Origin: Pedobacter soli
GTDB taxonomy: Bacteria > Bacteroidota > Bacteroidia > Sphingobacteriales > Sphingobacteriaceae
Assembly: GCF_900101435.1 (NCBI RefSeq)
Contig: NZ_FMZH01000002.1
Coordinates: forward strand, 496,001 to 560,000
Direction: 5' to 3'
Length of the DNA: 64,000 bases
Below the pieces are notes generated by a model, which did not search any database, was not told the origin of the DNA, and worked only from the letters and a program-made list of their open reading frames with translations. Below, one piece after another: positions 8,883 through 16,940 of this stretch (position 1 is its first letter; each line of letters opens with the position of its first letter). A program made the position numbers and the translations under genes.

Positions 8883-9030
8883 CGTCATGCTGATCCGATA
8901 GCTATCGGATTTAGTTCAGCATCTATCCTACATTTAGAAAAATAAATGGAACGCTATTGATTAATGTCTCACCGACTTAAAAGATAAATCTCTTTGCAAG
9001 ATAGGCCCTGAAACAAGTTCAGGGTGACGA
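8883..9030. repeat. Composite palindromic element, copy 1
   Basis: Begins CGTCATGCTGATCCGATAGC and ends CAGGGTGACG; the ends are imperfect inverted repeats of each other. Internal palindromes include ATCCGATAGCTATCGGAT (perfect) and CCCTGAAAC...GTTCAGGG. A second copy with the same ends but a shorter, different centre lies at 12793-12874. It fills the gap between the methyltransferase and the convergent L,D-transpeptidase gene. Confidence 0.8.
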
Positions 9031-9050
9031 TCGCCTTGTTTAGTTGGTCA

Positions 9051-9626
9051 CTAAGAATAAATCCATAACAGTACTGATTTTTTCTTAGTTTTTAACAATG
9101 CATCTATTTTTCGCATTACAGCATCTGCCAAAACCGGGCAGCCAGCACTTTGGCCAAACAGGGTTTGCGGATAAATTTCATGATCAGGCACGGGGCTATA
9201 CGAATGTAAAACCACAATTCTTTTAAAGGCATTGTTGTTGCTTTCTTCCATGCCATACATTTTATAATGCACATTAATGCCCCAGTTGCTGTATGCACGG
9301 CCCTTTACCTTATATTTTCCCAATGAAGTACAATAACTCCCCACTTTATTACTGAAAATTACTTTGGTAGGCGTGCTGCCGCCACCAACGCCATGGGCAC
9401 ACAAGCCTTCTACAGTAATTGCTTTCTGTTTAAAATCGTAAACGAAGAACCTGTTTTTACCGGAATGGATGCTCATATCAACCATAATGGCAATAGAAGT
9501 ATCCATGTTATTTTTCTTACAGAAAGCTAAGGCCTCATTAATTTTATCGGCACTTATTTTTTTGTTTGCGTCAGGCTTAAAACCAAACAGGGTAAATAAG
9601 AGGAGGAGAGCGGATAATTTTTGCAT
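9051..9626 (-). CDS. Murein L,D-transpeptidase catalytic domain family protein (YkuD_2)
   Basis: Predicted exported protein of 191 residues with a short hydrophobic N-terminus (MQKLSALLLLFTLFGFKP) that probably acts as a signal peptide. The core shows the YkuD_2 pattern: DMSIHSGKNRFFVYDF, an ASP/HSY-type histidine region (VVLHSYSPVPDHE) and GQSAGCPVLAD, whose Cys is the likely catalytic nucleophile of an L,D-transpeptidase. Role: probably cell-wall peptide cross-linking or trimming in the periplasm. The C-terminal residues KKKSVLLWIYS are compatible with the family. No partner genes are adjacent. Confidence 0.85.
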   Translation of the reverse strand: MQKLSALLLLFTLFGFKPDANKKISADKINEALAFCKKNNMDTSIAIMVDMSIHSGKNRFFVYDFKQKAITVEGLCAHGVGGGSTPTKVIFSNKVGSYCTSLGKYKVKGRAYSNWGINVHYKMYGMEESNNNAFKRIVVLHSYSPVPDHEIYPQTLFGQSAGCPVLADAVMRKIDALLKTKKKSVLLWIYS

Positions 9627-9660
9627 TGATTAGTTAATGAGCGTTGGATTTAAAGCTTTA

Positions 9661-9716
9661 GTTGGTGCGACACCAACCAATAGGACCAGTTATTTCGGCT
9701 GGTGAGGACACCAGCC
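9661..9716. repeat. Two hairpins with GTG-loop-CAC cores
   Basis: GTTGGTGCGACACCAAC (9661-9677) and GGCTGGTG-AGGA-CACCAGCC (9697-9716). Both are clean stem-loops related to those at 4866-4935 and near 47895. They lie in the gap between two minus-strand genes. Confidence 0.65.
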
Positions 9717-9728
9717 GCTAAGACAGGG

Positions 9729-10088
9729 TTACAAATGCAATAAAATAATAGCAATGAGTGCAGGGATGGATTGCACATACAAAATTTTCTTACTGGCTGT
9801 TGCAGCACCATAAATACCGGCAATAATTACACAGGTTAAAAAGAATATCGCTACATATAGGCGCCAATGGTGATCGGTTATACATAGCGACCAGATTAAA
9901 CCTGCTGCTAAAAAGCCATTGTATAAGCCCTGGTTGGCAGCAAGTGTTTTGGTCGGGGCAAATAAATCTTTAGGGATGGTTTTAAAAACCTTAGGCGCTT
10001 TGGTTGTCCAGGCGAACATTTCGAGCCAAAGGATGTAAATGTGAATAAAGGCAACAAGCCCGATCATGATTTGTGCTGCTATCTGCAT
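9729..10088 (-). CDS. DUF1304 family membrane protein
   Basis: 119-residue integral membrane protein with about four transmembrane helices (residues ~5-25, ~50-70, ~75-95, ~100-118). The N-terminal pattern AFIHIYILWLEMFAW followed by NQGLYNGFLAAGLIW is characteristic of DUF1304. Its function is not known; the family is widespread as single genes. It appears monocistronic, with hairpin repeats downstream. Confidence 0.85.
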   Translation of the reverse strand: MQIAAQIMIGLVAFIHIYILWLEMFAWTTKAPKVFKTIPKDLFAPTKTLAANQGLYNGFLAAGLIWSLCITDHHWRLYVAIFFLTCVIIAGIYGAATASKKILYVQSIPALIAIILLHL

Positions 10089-10145
10089 TATTGTTAGATT
10101 ATATGATTACACCATTTTTAGATAATTAAAGATATAAAACATTGG

Positions 10146-10327
10146 CCGCATTTAGCCCAATCCATTTTCATTGCGGTTAGGTTTTATGCGCTCTGTCCGG
10201 CAGGCCTGAGTGCTGTTGTGACCTGAACCAGATAGGAGCAGGCATCCCGATGTAAAATCGGGATAAAGCGGATAGCTCCAAAGGAGTACCTTTGGCACGG
10301 GGCTGAATCTCCCGAAGAACTATTGGC
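10146..10327. other. Structured intergenic element upstream of dnaK
   Basis: This fills much of the 477-base gap between DUF1304 and dnaK. It contains at least three clear stem-loops: ATCCCGAT/ATCGGGAT (10244-10264), CCAAAGG/CCTTTGG with an AGTA loop (10278-10295), and a bulged stem with TGCT (10211-10214) pairing to AGCA around 10237. The wording AATCGGGATAAAGCGGATAGC resembles a dispersed element I have seen between genes of Sphingobacteriaceae. I checked for SRP RNA, and the GNAR-capped helix 8 is missing. Repeat versus structured RNA is undecided. Confidence 0.4.
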
Positions 10328-10383
10328 TTTAATTTTCTAATGATTTTAAGAATTTATTTTGATCGTCCGCTTTTCAATTTAGT

Positions 10384-10411
10384 CTTTCAGCTTTAGTCTT
10401 TAGTCTTTTCG
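10384..10411 (-). repeat. Reverse-strand copy of the AAGACTAAAG repeat family
   Basis: Read on the minus strand this is AAAGACTAAAGACTAAAGCTG and continues GAAAG, matching 8755-8774 and 43250-43269 with few changes. Confidence 0.5.
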
Positions 10412-10498
10412 CTTTTTTTCTGTCATGCTGTCAGTATCAAGTCTGGTTCTTTTTTACATTTTATCAGTTTTTTGTTCATATTATCTGCCAAAAACCAA

Positions 10499-10516
10499 TT
10501 GGCACAAGCATTGTTT
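10499..10516 (+). promoter_or_regulatory. Candidate sigma-54 (-24/-12) promoter for dnaK
   Basis: TTGGCACAAGCATTGTTT fits the RpoN consensus TTGGCACR-N4-TTGCW with one mismatch (TTGT for TTGC). GG and TG are at the right spacing. The predicted transcript would start near 10525, about 40 bases before the dnaK ATG. No activator binding site or RpoN gene is visible in this window. Confidence 0.45.
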
Positions 10517-10565
10517 AATAGGAGTAGAAATTATAATACTTTTAAAAAGAGAAAATAAAAATACA

Positions 10566-12467
10566 ATGGGAAAAATTATTGGAATAGACTTAGGAACAAC
10601 AAACTCTTGCGTGAGCGTAATGGAGGGCAACGAGCCTGTAGTTATCGCAAACAGTGAGGGTAAACGTACTACACCGTCTATTGTTGCTTTTGCAGAAAAC
10701 GGTGAGCGTAAAGTTGGCGAGCCTGCTAAACGTCAGGCTATAACCAACCCAACCAAAACGATATATTCGATTAAACGCTTTATGGGTAACAGCTACGACG
10801 AAAGTGCGAAAGAAGCTGGACGTGTACCTTATAAAGTAGTAAAAGGCGATAACAACACTCCACGTGTTGAAATCGACGACAGAAAATACACTCCTCAGGA
10901 GATTTCTGCAATGATTTTGCAGAAAATGAAAAAAACTGCTGAGGATTTCTTAGGTCAGGAAGTTACTGAAGCGGTAATTACTGTACCTGCTTATTTTAAC
11001 GATGCACAACGTCAGGCTACTAAAGAAGCTGGTGAAATTGCAGGTTTATCTGTAAAACGTATCATTAACGAGCCAACTGCAGCTGCTTTAGCTTATGGTT
11101 TGGATAAAGCACACAAAGACATGAAAATTGTTGTGTTTGACTGTGGTGGTGGTACACATGACGTTTCTGTATTGGAATTGGGTGATGGCGTTTTTGAAGT
11201 AAAATCTACTGACGGTGATACACACTTAGGTGGTGATGACTTTGACCACATCATTATCGACTGGTTAACTGAAGAGTTTAAATCAGAAAACAGCATGGAC
11301 CTTTCTAAAGATCCAATGGCGTTACAACGTTTAAAAGAAGCTGCTGAGAAAGCTAAAATCGAGTTATCTAGCACCACTTCAACTGAAATTAATTTACCAT
11401 ACATTACTGCTGACGCTAGCGGCCCTAAACACTTGGTACGTACTTTATCACGTGCTAAATTTGAGCAATTGGCTGATAGCTTAATTAAACGTACTATCGA
11501 TCCTTGTAAATCTGCATTGAAAAACGCTGGTTTAAGCACAAGCGATATCGACGAAATTATCTTAGTAGGTGGTTCTACACGTATCCCTGCAATTCAGGAA
11601 GCCGTTAAAGCTTTCTTTGGTAAAGAGCCAAGCAAAGGTGTTAACCCTGATGAGGTAGTAGCTATTGGTGCTGCCATTCAAGGTGGTGTATTAACCGGTG
11701 ATGTGAAAGATGTATTGTTATTAGACGTTACACCTTTATCATTAGGTATCGAAACTATGGGTGGTGTAATGACTAAATTAATTGAGTCGAACACAACTAT
11801 CCCAACTAAAAAATCGGAAACTTTCTCAACTGCAGCTGATAACCAGCCTTCAGTAGAAATCCATATTTTACAAGGTGAGCGTCCAATGGCTGCTCAGAAC
11901 CGTACAATTGGCCGTTTCATTTTAGATGGTATTCCACCAGCACCTCGTGGCGTGCCTCAGGTAGAAGTATCTTTTGATATTGATGCTAACGGTATTTTAC
12001 ACGTAAGTGCTAAAGATAAAGCTACTGGTAAAGAGCAAAAAATCCGTATCGAAGCATCTTCAGGTTTAACTGATGCTGAGATCAAAAAAATGAAAGAAGA
12101 AGCTGAAGCTAATGCTGCAGACGATGCTAAGCAAAAAGAAGAAGCTGATAAAATTAACGGAGCTGATGCTTTAATTTTCTCGACTGAGAAACAGTTAAAA
12201 GAATTTGGTGATAAATTATCTGCTGATAAAAAAGCACCTATCGAAGCTGGTTTAGAGAAATTAAAAGCAGCACACTCTTCACGTAACTTTGCAGATATCG
12301 ATGCAGCTTCGGCTGAATTACAAGCTGCATGGAACGTAGCATCAGAAGAAATGTACAAAGCCGGTGAGCAGCCTCAGGGTGGTGAACAACCACAAACTGA
12401 CGGACAAGCTCAGGGTGGCGATAACGTTACTGACGTTGACTTTGAAGAAGTAAAAGAAGAGAAATAA
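10566..12467 (+). CDS. dnaK: Molecular chaperone DnaK (Hsp70)
   Basis: ATP-dependent Hsp70 chaperone of 633 residues. The start at 10566 gives the canonical [18 protein letters not shown]; an upstream in-frame ATG would add a hydrophobic leader foreign to the family. Visible signatures include [22 protein letters not shown], the phosphate-binding [29 protein letters not shown], and the substrate-domain [17 protein letters not shown]. The C-terminal tail is Gln/Gly-rich and ends with acidic [11 protein letters not shown]. The phosphate loop reads CGGGTHDVS where DLGGGTFDVS is usual, so Phe is replaced by His. The partner genes grpE and dnaJ are not adjacent; a CbpA-type J protein lies 4.5 kb away. 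A sigma-54-like site lies upstream. Confidence 0.98.
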   Translation: MGKIIGIDLGTTNSCVSVMEGNEPVVIANSEGKRTTPSIVAFAENGERKVGEPAKRQAITNPTKTIYSIKRFMGNSYDESAKEAGRVPYKVVKGDNNTPRVEIDDRKYTPQEISAMILQKMKKTAEDFLGQEVTEAVITVPAYFNDAQRQATKEAGEIAGLSVKRIINEPTAAALAYGLDKAHKDMKIVVFDCGGGTHDVSVLELGDGVFEVKSTDGDTHLGGDDFDHIIIDWLTEEFKSENSMDLSKDPMALQRLKEAAEKAKIELSSTTSTEINLPYITADASGPKHLVRTLSRAKFEQLADSLIKRTIDPCKSALKNAGLSTSDIDEIILVGGSTRIPAIQEAVKAFFGKEPSKGVNPDEVVAIGAAIQGGVLTGDVKDVLLLDVTPLSLGIETMGGVMTKLIESNTTIPTKKSETFSTAADNQPSVEIHILQGERPMAAQNRTIGRFILDGIPPAPRGVPQVEVSFDIDANGILHVSAKDKATGKEQKIRIEASSGLTDAEIKKMKEEAEANAADDAKQKEEADKINGADALIFSTEKQLKEFGDKLSADKKAPIEAGLEKLKAAHSSRNFADIDAASAELQAAWNVASEEMYKAGEQPQGGEQPQTDGQAQGGDNVTDVDFEEVKEEK

Positions 12468-12515
12468 GTCTCTTGAGTCTTTAGTCCTGAGTCGAGAGTC
12501 TTGGGAGCATAAAAT

Positions 12516-12550
12516 AAAAGCGTTTCTGATTATTTCAGGAACGCTTTTTT
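12516..12550 (+). terminator. Terminator of dnaK
   Basis: AAAAGCGTTTCTGA pairs with TCAGGAACGCTTTTTT around a TTATT loop and ends in a T run, about 50 bases after the dnaK stop. Confidence 0.85.
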
Positions 12551-12563
12551 GCTTTAGATCAAT

Positions 12564-12596
12564 AAACCTCGCAGGTTTTAAAAACCTGCGAGGTTT
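12564..12596. repeat. Perfect 33-bp palindrome (AAACCTCGCAGG family)
   Basis: AAACCTCGCAGGTTTT and its mirror AAAACCTGCGAGGTTT are separated by one base. I recognise AACCTCGCAGGTTT...AAACCTGCGAGGTT as a frequent intergenic palindrome in Bacteroidota. It may also act as a second terminator. Confidence 0.75.
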
Positions 12597-12792
12597 GGGA
12601 AAGTATTTAAAATGTCTTATAAGGTTCAAAATAATATGAAAACGGACGGTTCTGTACTTTTCGGAAAATGTAGCCCCGCCACTCGCTATAGCCCTCATAA
12701 AAAAATCGGAGCTGTCGCTGCTGTCGGGTTTAGGAAAGAGAGGGTAATGCTTTTGGGGATGGTTTGAATAGCGGAGGTTTATATGTTGCTAT
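12597..12792. other. Intergenic stretch with no gene found
   Basis: About 200 bases with stop codons in all frames and GC-richer words (GCCCCGCCACTCGCTATAGC). It is probably more repeat material, but I see no partner copy in this window. No RNA gene is recognisable. Confidence 0.4.
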
Positions 12793-12874
12793 CGTCATGC
12801 TGATCCGATAGGTATCGGATTTATTTCAGCATCTTTTCAACAATTAAGACCCTGAAATAAATTCAGGGTGACGA
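12793..12874. repeat. Composite palindromic element, copy 2
   Basis: Begins CGTCATGCTGATCCGATAGG and ends TTCAGGGTGACG, the same termini as 8883-9030, but the centre is about 66 bases shorter. Internal near-palindrome ATCCGATAGGTATCGGAT and CCTGAAATAAATTCAGG stem. Confidence 0.8.
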
Positions 12875-12881
12875 ATAATAT

Positions 12882-13958
12882 CTAAACCAAATTATCTTCT
12901 ATAATATCCTGCAATTCCTTCTCGTTTACGGCGATTTCGGAAAGCAATTTAAACTGGTTTTTAGCCCGATCAAGGTTTTGTGCGGGATAATCGGTAGGAT
13001 AGTACTTATTGTCGTTTAAAAAGTCGGTTAAAAAGCGCAGGGCCTGCATGTAAATGATGTATTTACCCGAGAATAAGATCAGCTCTTTTTCTGTTTCGGT
13101 TAAAATACTTTTCATCTCGGCTAAATAGCCTTTTATCATGGCCTCAAAATAAGGCAAACGGATTTTAATCTTGGTTAAATCGGTTTCGTTTTCTGAGTAT
13201 GCGCATAGATAAGTACGCATCATATCGCCCAGGTCAGAAATAAACTTACCGGGCATAATGGTATCCAGGTCAATCACACAAATACCCTCATAGCTTTCAT
13301 CGTCAAGTAAAACGTTGCTTATTTTGGTATCGTGGTGCATTACCCTGTTTGGGAAATCTTTCCGGTGGGTATAAGAAAGGTAGTAATCTAAAATGTACCT
13401 GTGGTTTATCGCATTTTCAATTTGTGCTGCTGCCTCATGCTTTAGGCCATCATTAGCCTGATTAAGTGCCTCATTAAATTGCTGGTAACGCAAGCTCAGA
13501 TCGTGAAAGCCGGGGATAGTTGGCTGCAGACTACTGGCATCGAAATTATCGAGTAACCTGCTCAGTTTGCCAAACTGTTTGGCAGCTTCGTAAGCTTGCT
13601 TTGGATCTGCTAAAACATCTAAAGAGATGGTGTTGGGTACAAAAGGAAGCATCCGCCAGTACTCGTGTTGGATATAAGCCATCTCTTCGCCTTTGGTAGT
13701 AGCAACAGGCTTAATAAAAAGATAATCGGGGTAAGCAAAACTCAGGTAATCGGCTATTGCCCGCAGGTTGCTGGCAATGGTTTGTGGTGAAGTAAAAACC
13801 TCAGTATTGATGTTCTGAAGGATGTATTTATGCTCTTCAGTAAAAGGCGAAAGCAAATAAGTACGGTTAATTAAACCCGTACCTATTTGTGTAATCGTAA
13901 TATTCTCTTTAGCGTATCCGTAAGCTTCTAAAACTTCGTCAGCTAAATTTAGTCCCAT
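12882..13958 (-). CDS. APH-fold phosphotransferase, probable anomeric sugar kinase (NahK-like)
   Basis: 358-residue kinase of the aminoglycoside/choline phosphotransferase fold. The catalytic loop is VMHHDTKISNVLLDD (about residue 207), and the metal-binding Asp is in CVIDLDTIMPGKFISDLGD. Length, motifs and pairing resemble N-acetylhexosamine 1-kinase (NahK, ~359 residues), which phosphorylates the anomeric carbon of GlcNAc or GalNAc. The start overlaps the upstream nucleotidyltransferase gene by 10 bases, so the two are translationally coupled. An antibiotic-resistance role is unlikely given this context. Sugar specificity cannot be read from the sequence. Confidence 0.75.
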   Translation of the reverse strand: MGLNLADEVLEAYGYAKENITITQIGTGLINRTYLLSPFTEEHKYILQNINTEVFTSPQTIASNLRAIADYLSFAYPDYLFIKPVATTKGEEMAYIQHEYWRMLPFVPNTISLDVLADPKQAYEAAKQFGKLSRLLDNFDASSLQPTIPGFHDLSLRYQQFNEALNQANDGLKHEAAAQIENAINHRYILDYYLSYTHRKDFPNRVMHHDTKISNVLLDDESYEGICVIDLDTIMPGKFISDLGDMMRTYLCAYSENETDLTKIKIRLPYFEAMIKGYLAEMKSILTETEKELILFSGKYIIYMQALRFLTDFLNDNKYYPTDYPAQNLDRAKNQFKLLSEIAVNEKELQDIIEDNLV

Positions 13959-14848
13959 AATTTTTCAGGGTATGTTCCGTCTTTAACCAATTGGTCAATG
14001 CAATCCTGAACAAAAGGTTTATCTTCTTTATAGGTTACGCCAAACCATTTGTTGGTAGTTGGTACAACTTTAAAGGTAGCAGTATTGCTTTTTACCAGAT
14101 TTTCGCCAATTAAGGGGATAAAGAACTCTGCTTTAGGTTTATCTTTATTAGCCATTGCAAATTCTCTGAACATATCTTCAGTAATTTTGAAAACAGCAGG
14201 TGTAAAACCCCAGAAATTCATCGATACAGGAGTATCAAAACTTAACGGGAACTCTTCGCCATCTTCTTCATAAAAGATATTGCCATCTTTCGGGTAAACT
14301 TTGGTACGCTCTACAATTTCTTCTAAATTGCCGGCAGCATCTACTTTACAAACCCCACGCGAAACTGCGCCAAACTCAGAAAGTGTATTGCCTACCTGAT
14401 AACCGATAATGGAGTAGTTGCTATCGGTAACTTCGGTAGTTAAGAAATCAACCATTTTTTTAAAGGCATCATAACCATAAAAGTCATCAGCATTGATTAC
14501 GCAGAAAGGTTCTTTAATTACATTTCTACCCGAAAGGATGGCGTGTGCGGTACCCCATGGTTTTTCTCTGTATATTTCTTCTTCAATACCAAACTGTTTT
14601 AAATCGAAGTTTTGAAAAACATAATCAGTTTCAATTCTTCCGGCAAGTTTTGGTTCGAAAATAGCTTTAAACTCCGTTACAAACTCTTCTTTAATGATGA
14701 ATACAATTTTGCCAAAGCCAGCATTAATTGCATCATAAATGGAGTAATCAATAATGGTTTCGCCGTTCGGACCAAAGCCATCAATCTGTTTCATACTTCC
14801 GTAGCGGCTTGCCATACCAGCAGCCAATATTAATAGGGTGGGTTTCAT
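13949..14848 (-). CDS. Sugar-1-phosphate nucleotidyltransferase
   Basis: NDP-sugar pyrophosphorylase-type enzyme of 299 residues. The N-terminus LLILAAGMASRYGSMKQ is the nucleotide-binding loop (usually G-G-x-G-T-R-x-x-P-x-T-K, here in the LAAGMASRYG variant). FCVINADDFYGYDAF holds the metal-binding Asp, and FWGFTPAVF follows later. It would join a sugar 1-phosphate to a nucleotide. It is the first gene of a two-gene operon with the NahK-like kinase; together they would convert a free sugar to an activated NDP-sugar by a salvage route. The exact sugar and nucleotide are unknown. Confidence 0.85.
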   Translation of the reverse strand: MKPTLLILAAGMASRYGSMKQIDGFGPNGETIIDYSIYDAINAGFGKIVFIIKEEFVTEFKAIFEPKLAGRIETDYVFQNFDLKQFGIEEEIYREKPWGTAHAILSGRNVIKEPFCVINADDFYGYDAFKKMVDFLTTEVTDSNYSIIGYQVGNTLSEFGAVSRGVCKVDAAGNLEEIVERTKVYPKDGNIFYEEDGEEFPLSFDTPVSMNFWGFTPAVFKITEDMFREFAMANKDKPKAEFFIPLIGENLVKSNTATFKVVPTTNKWFGVTYKEDKPFVQDCIDQLVKDGTYPEKLWD

Positions 14849-14959
14849 CTATTTATTGTTAATTTATTTTAGGGATAAAGGTGATTAGCATTAAAATCCT
14901 GCACAGCTCATGGTGCGAAAATAGCAATTTGAATGTTTATAAACTTAATTATTTGTTTT

Positions 14960-16534
14960 TTAGAACCCAAAGAGTCCGCCGCCAGACTTTGATCTTGTTT
15001 TTTTACCGGTAAGCATGCCAAATATACCACGTACAATTTCCTTACCGATTTGGCGGGTAATGGTAGCACCCATTACCTGTTCTACCAGACTTTTTTCGCC
15101 AGGTTTAGGTTTACTTTCTGCTTCGGCTTGTTTTTGCGCTTCTACTTCCTGCTTCGCCTGTTCTTCAGCAGCAGCTTGTTCGTTAATGCGTTTGGTTAAT
15201 ATTTCGTAGGCACTTTCCGGGTCTATTGGGTCTTTATATTTGGTAAACATTGGGCTGGCATGCACCACCTGATCAAAATCGGCAGCAGTAAGCGGCCCCA
15301 TTACTGCCCTTGGTGGTGTAAGCATGGTAGCCGAAACTTCTGTCGGAATACCCTTCTCATTAAGTACGGTAACCAAAGCCTGTCCAGTACCTAACGAAGT
15401 TAAAATTTTGTCTATTTCGTAGAAATCAGATTTAGGGTAGGTGTTTACAGTTTTCTTTAAAGCATCTACATCGTTTGGCGTAAATGCCCTTAAAGCATGT
15501 TGTACACGGTTACCCAGTTGACCTAAAACACTTTCAGGTACATCGGTAGGGGCTTGTGTACAGAAGAAAACCCCGATCCCTTTTGAACGGATTAACCTGA
15601 TAATGGTTTCAACCTGCTCTAAGAAAGCTTTTGATGAGTTTTTAAACAAAAGGTGGGCTTCGTCGAAAAAGAAAATAAGTTTAGGCTTATCCAGATCGCC
15701 AACCTCGGGCATGGTGTCAAAAAGCTCGGCCAGTAAACTCAATAAAAAGGTAGAGTATAAAACAGGTTGGTTTTGAACATCGGCAATATTTAATAAACTG
15801 ATGGTTCCTTTACCATCTACACGTTCGAAAAGATCTTCAATATCAAAAGATTTTTCGCCGAACATGCCACCTAAGCCCTGTTGTTCAATGGCTACAATTT
15901 TTCTTAAAATAGTGCCCGATGTAGCTGTAGAAATGCTGCCATAACTGCTTTTAATTTCAGCTGCACCAGCACCTTCAGATAAATAAGAAACGAGTTTCTT
16001 TAAATCATTTAAATCGATAATCGGCATTTTGTTATCATCGGCATATTTGAAGATAACGGCCATAACGCCAGCCTGGGTGTCGTTTAAATCTAAAATTTTG
16101 GAAAGCAGGGTAGGCCCGAATTCCAATACGGTAGCCCGCATTTGTGCCCCCATTTTGCCCGAAAGCGAATAAATTTCGATAGGAAAGCCGGTCGGGCTAA
16201 AAGGTTTGTTTAACTGTTGTGCCCTTTCTTCTATTTTGGGGTTAACAGTACCGGGTTGGTTTAATCCGGATAAATCGCCTTTTACATCTAACATAAAAAC
16301 AGGAACGCCGGCATCTGATAGCTGTTCGGCAAGTAACTGCAGTGTACGGGTTTTACCTGTACCCGTTGCACCAGCAATTAAACCATGCCTGTTCATCATT
16401 TTTAATGATAAATTAACCTCGGCTTCACTGTAAACCTGTCCGTCTAAAATTCCGGCGCCTAAATAAATGTACGAACCCGTTGGGGCATAGGATGATTTTA
16501 TTTTTTCGATGAATTTTGAAGACAAATCGCTCAT
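14960..16534 (-). CDS. HerA-like helicase / DUF853 family ATPase (YjgR-like)
   Basis: 524-residue P-loop ATPase of the HerA/FtsK superfamily. Walker A GATGTGKT is at residues 55-62, and Walker B is KLIFFFDEAHLLF near residue 290. GIGVFFCTQAPTDVPESVLGQLGNRVQHALRAF matches the sensor/arginine-finger region of DUF853. The C-terminal ~80 residues contain an Ala/Glu/Lys coiled coil and a basic tail ending KKTRSKSGGGLFGF. The cellular role of YjgR-type proteins is poorly known; DNA translocation or pumping is inferred from the superfamily. It lies downstream of the cbpM/cbpA pair but is separated by about 95 bases. Confidence 0.85.
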   Translation of the reverse strand: MSDLSSKFIEKIKSSYAPTGSYIYLGAGILDGQVYSEAEVNLSLKMMNRHGLIAGATGTGKTRTLQLLAEQLSDAGVPVFMLDVKGDLSGLNQPGTVNPKIEERAQQLNKPFSPTGFPIEIYSLSGKMGAQMRATVLEFGPTLLSKILDLNDTQAGVMAVIFKYADDNKMPIIDLNDLKKLVSYLSEGAGAAEIKSSYGSISTATSGTILRKIVAIEQQGLGGMFGEKSFDIEDLFERVDGKGTISLLNIADVQNQPVLYSTFLLSLLAELFDTMPEVGDLDKPKLIFFFDEAHLLFKNSSKAFLEQVETIIRLIRSKGIGVFFCTQAPTDVPESVLGQLGNRVQHALRAFTPNDVDALKKTVNTYPKSDFYEIDKILTSLGTGQALVTVLNEKGIPTEVSATMLTPPRAVMGPLTAADFDQVVHASPMFTKYKDPIDPESAYEILTKRINEQAAAEEQAKQEVEAQKQAEAESKPKPGEKSLVEQVMGATITRQIGKEIVRGIFGMLTGKKTRSKSGGGLFGF

Positions 16535-16629
16535 TTTTATAAAATTAGACCGCCAATTTAAGAAACTAATCTTAAAAAGGTTGTGTTTTGGTATGCACTT
16601 TTAATGCAAATTTCTGCACAAACGGTTGA

Positions 16630-16935
16630 TTAATGTTGCTGGTTAAGTTGCTTATAATAATTAATTTCGTTTTTAAGCGCCTGTATTTCATCCTGCATGT
16701 CCTGTACCTGATTGAGCAGATGTGAAACGGCATAAATGCCTTCGAGATTGATCTCTAAATCCTGGGCCAGGCGCAGGCATTGCTCTAGTTTTGTTAATTC
16801 TGCTATAGGTAAAAAGGTTGCTTCCTTTTTTATAGTGGTATGAATCAAACCAAAATCTTCGAGAGACTGGATAAAATTAATCTCTACATGATGATAAGCG
16901 CAAATTTCTTCGACTGGAATTAGCTTATTTTCCAT
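16630..16935 (-). CDS. cbpM: CbpM-like chaperone modulator
   Basis: 101-residue MerR-like protein predicted to bind and modulate the J-domain protein encoded just upstream. The N-terminal VEEICAYHHVEINFIQSLEDFGLI is a winged-helix-like segment as in CbpM. The C-terminal half is a coiled coil (LLNQVQDMQDEIQALKNEINYYKQL). It starts 5 bases after the cbpA stop, which is the classic cbpA-cbpM arrangement. In E. coli CbpM inhibits CbpA; the same role is inferred here. Confidence 0.82.
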   Translation of the reverse strand: MENKLIPVEEICAYHHVEINFIQSLEDFGLIHTTIKKEATFLPIAELTKLEQCLRLAQDLEINLEGIYAVSHLLNQVQDMQDEIQALKNEINYYKQLNQQH

Positions 16936-16940
16936 GATGT

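Noticed and set aside
10180..10310. Possible SRP RNA (4.5S) upstream of dnaK, from GTGCTG...GAGCAGG wording
   Set aside because: The helix 8 tip needs a GNAR/GGAA tetraloop and the ACC/AGCA internal loops; the tip here reads GAACCAGAT and does not fit.
10425..10565. Upstream extension of dnaK by 47 codons
   Set aside because: It would add a hydrophobic leader to a cytosolic chaperone and run through the putative promoter; the canonical [12 protein letters not shown] start is at 10566.
12882..13958. Aminoglycoside resistance gene
   Set aside because: Only the kinase fold is shared; overlap with a sugar nucleotidyltransferase points to sugar metabolism.
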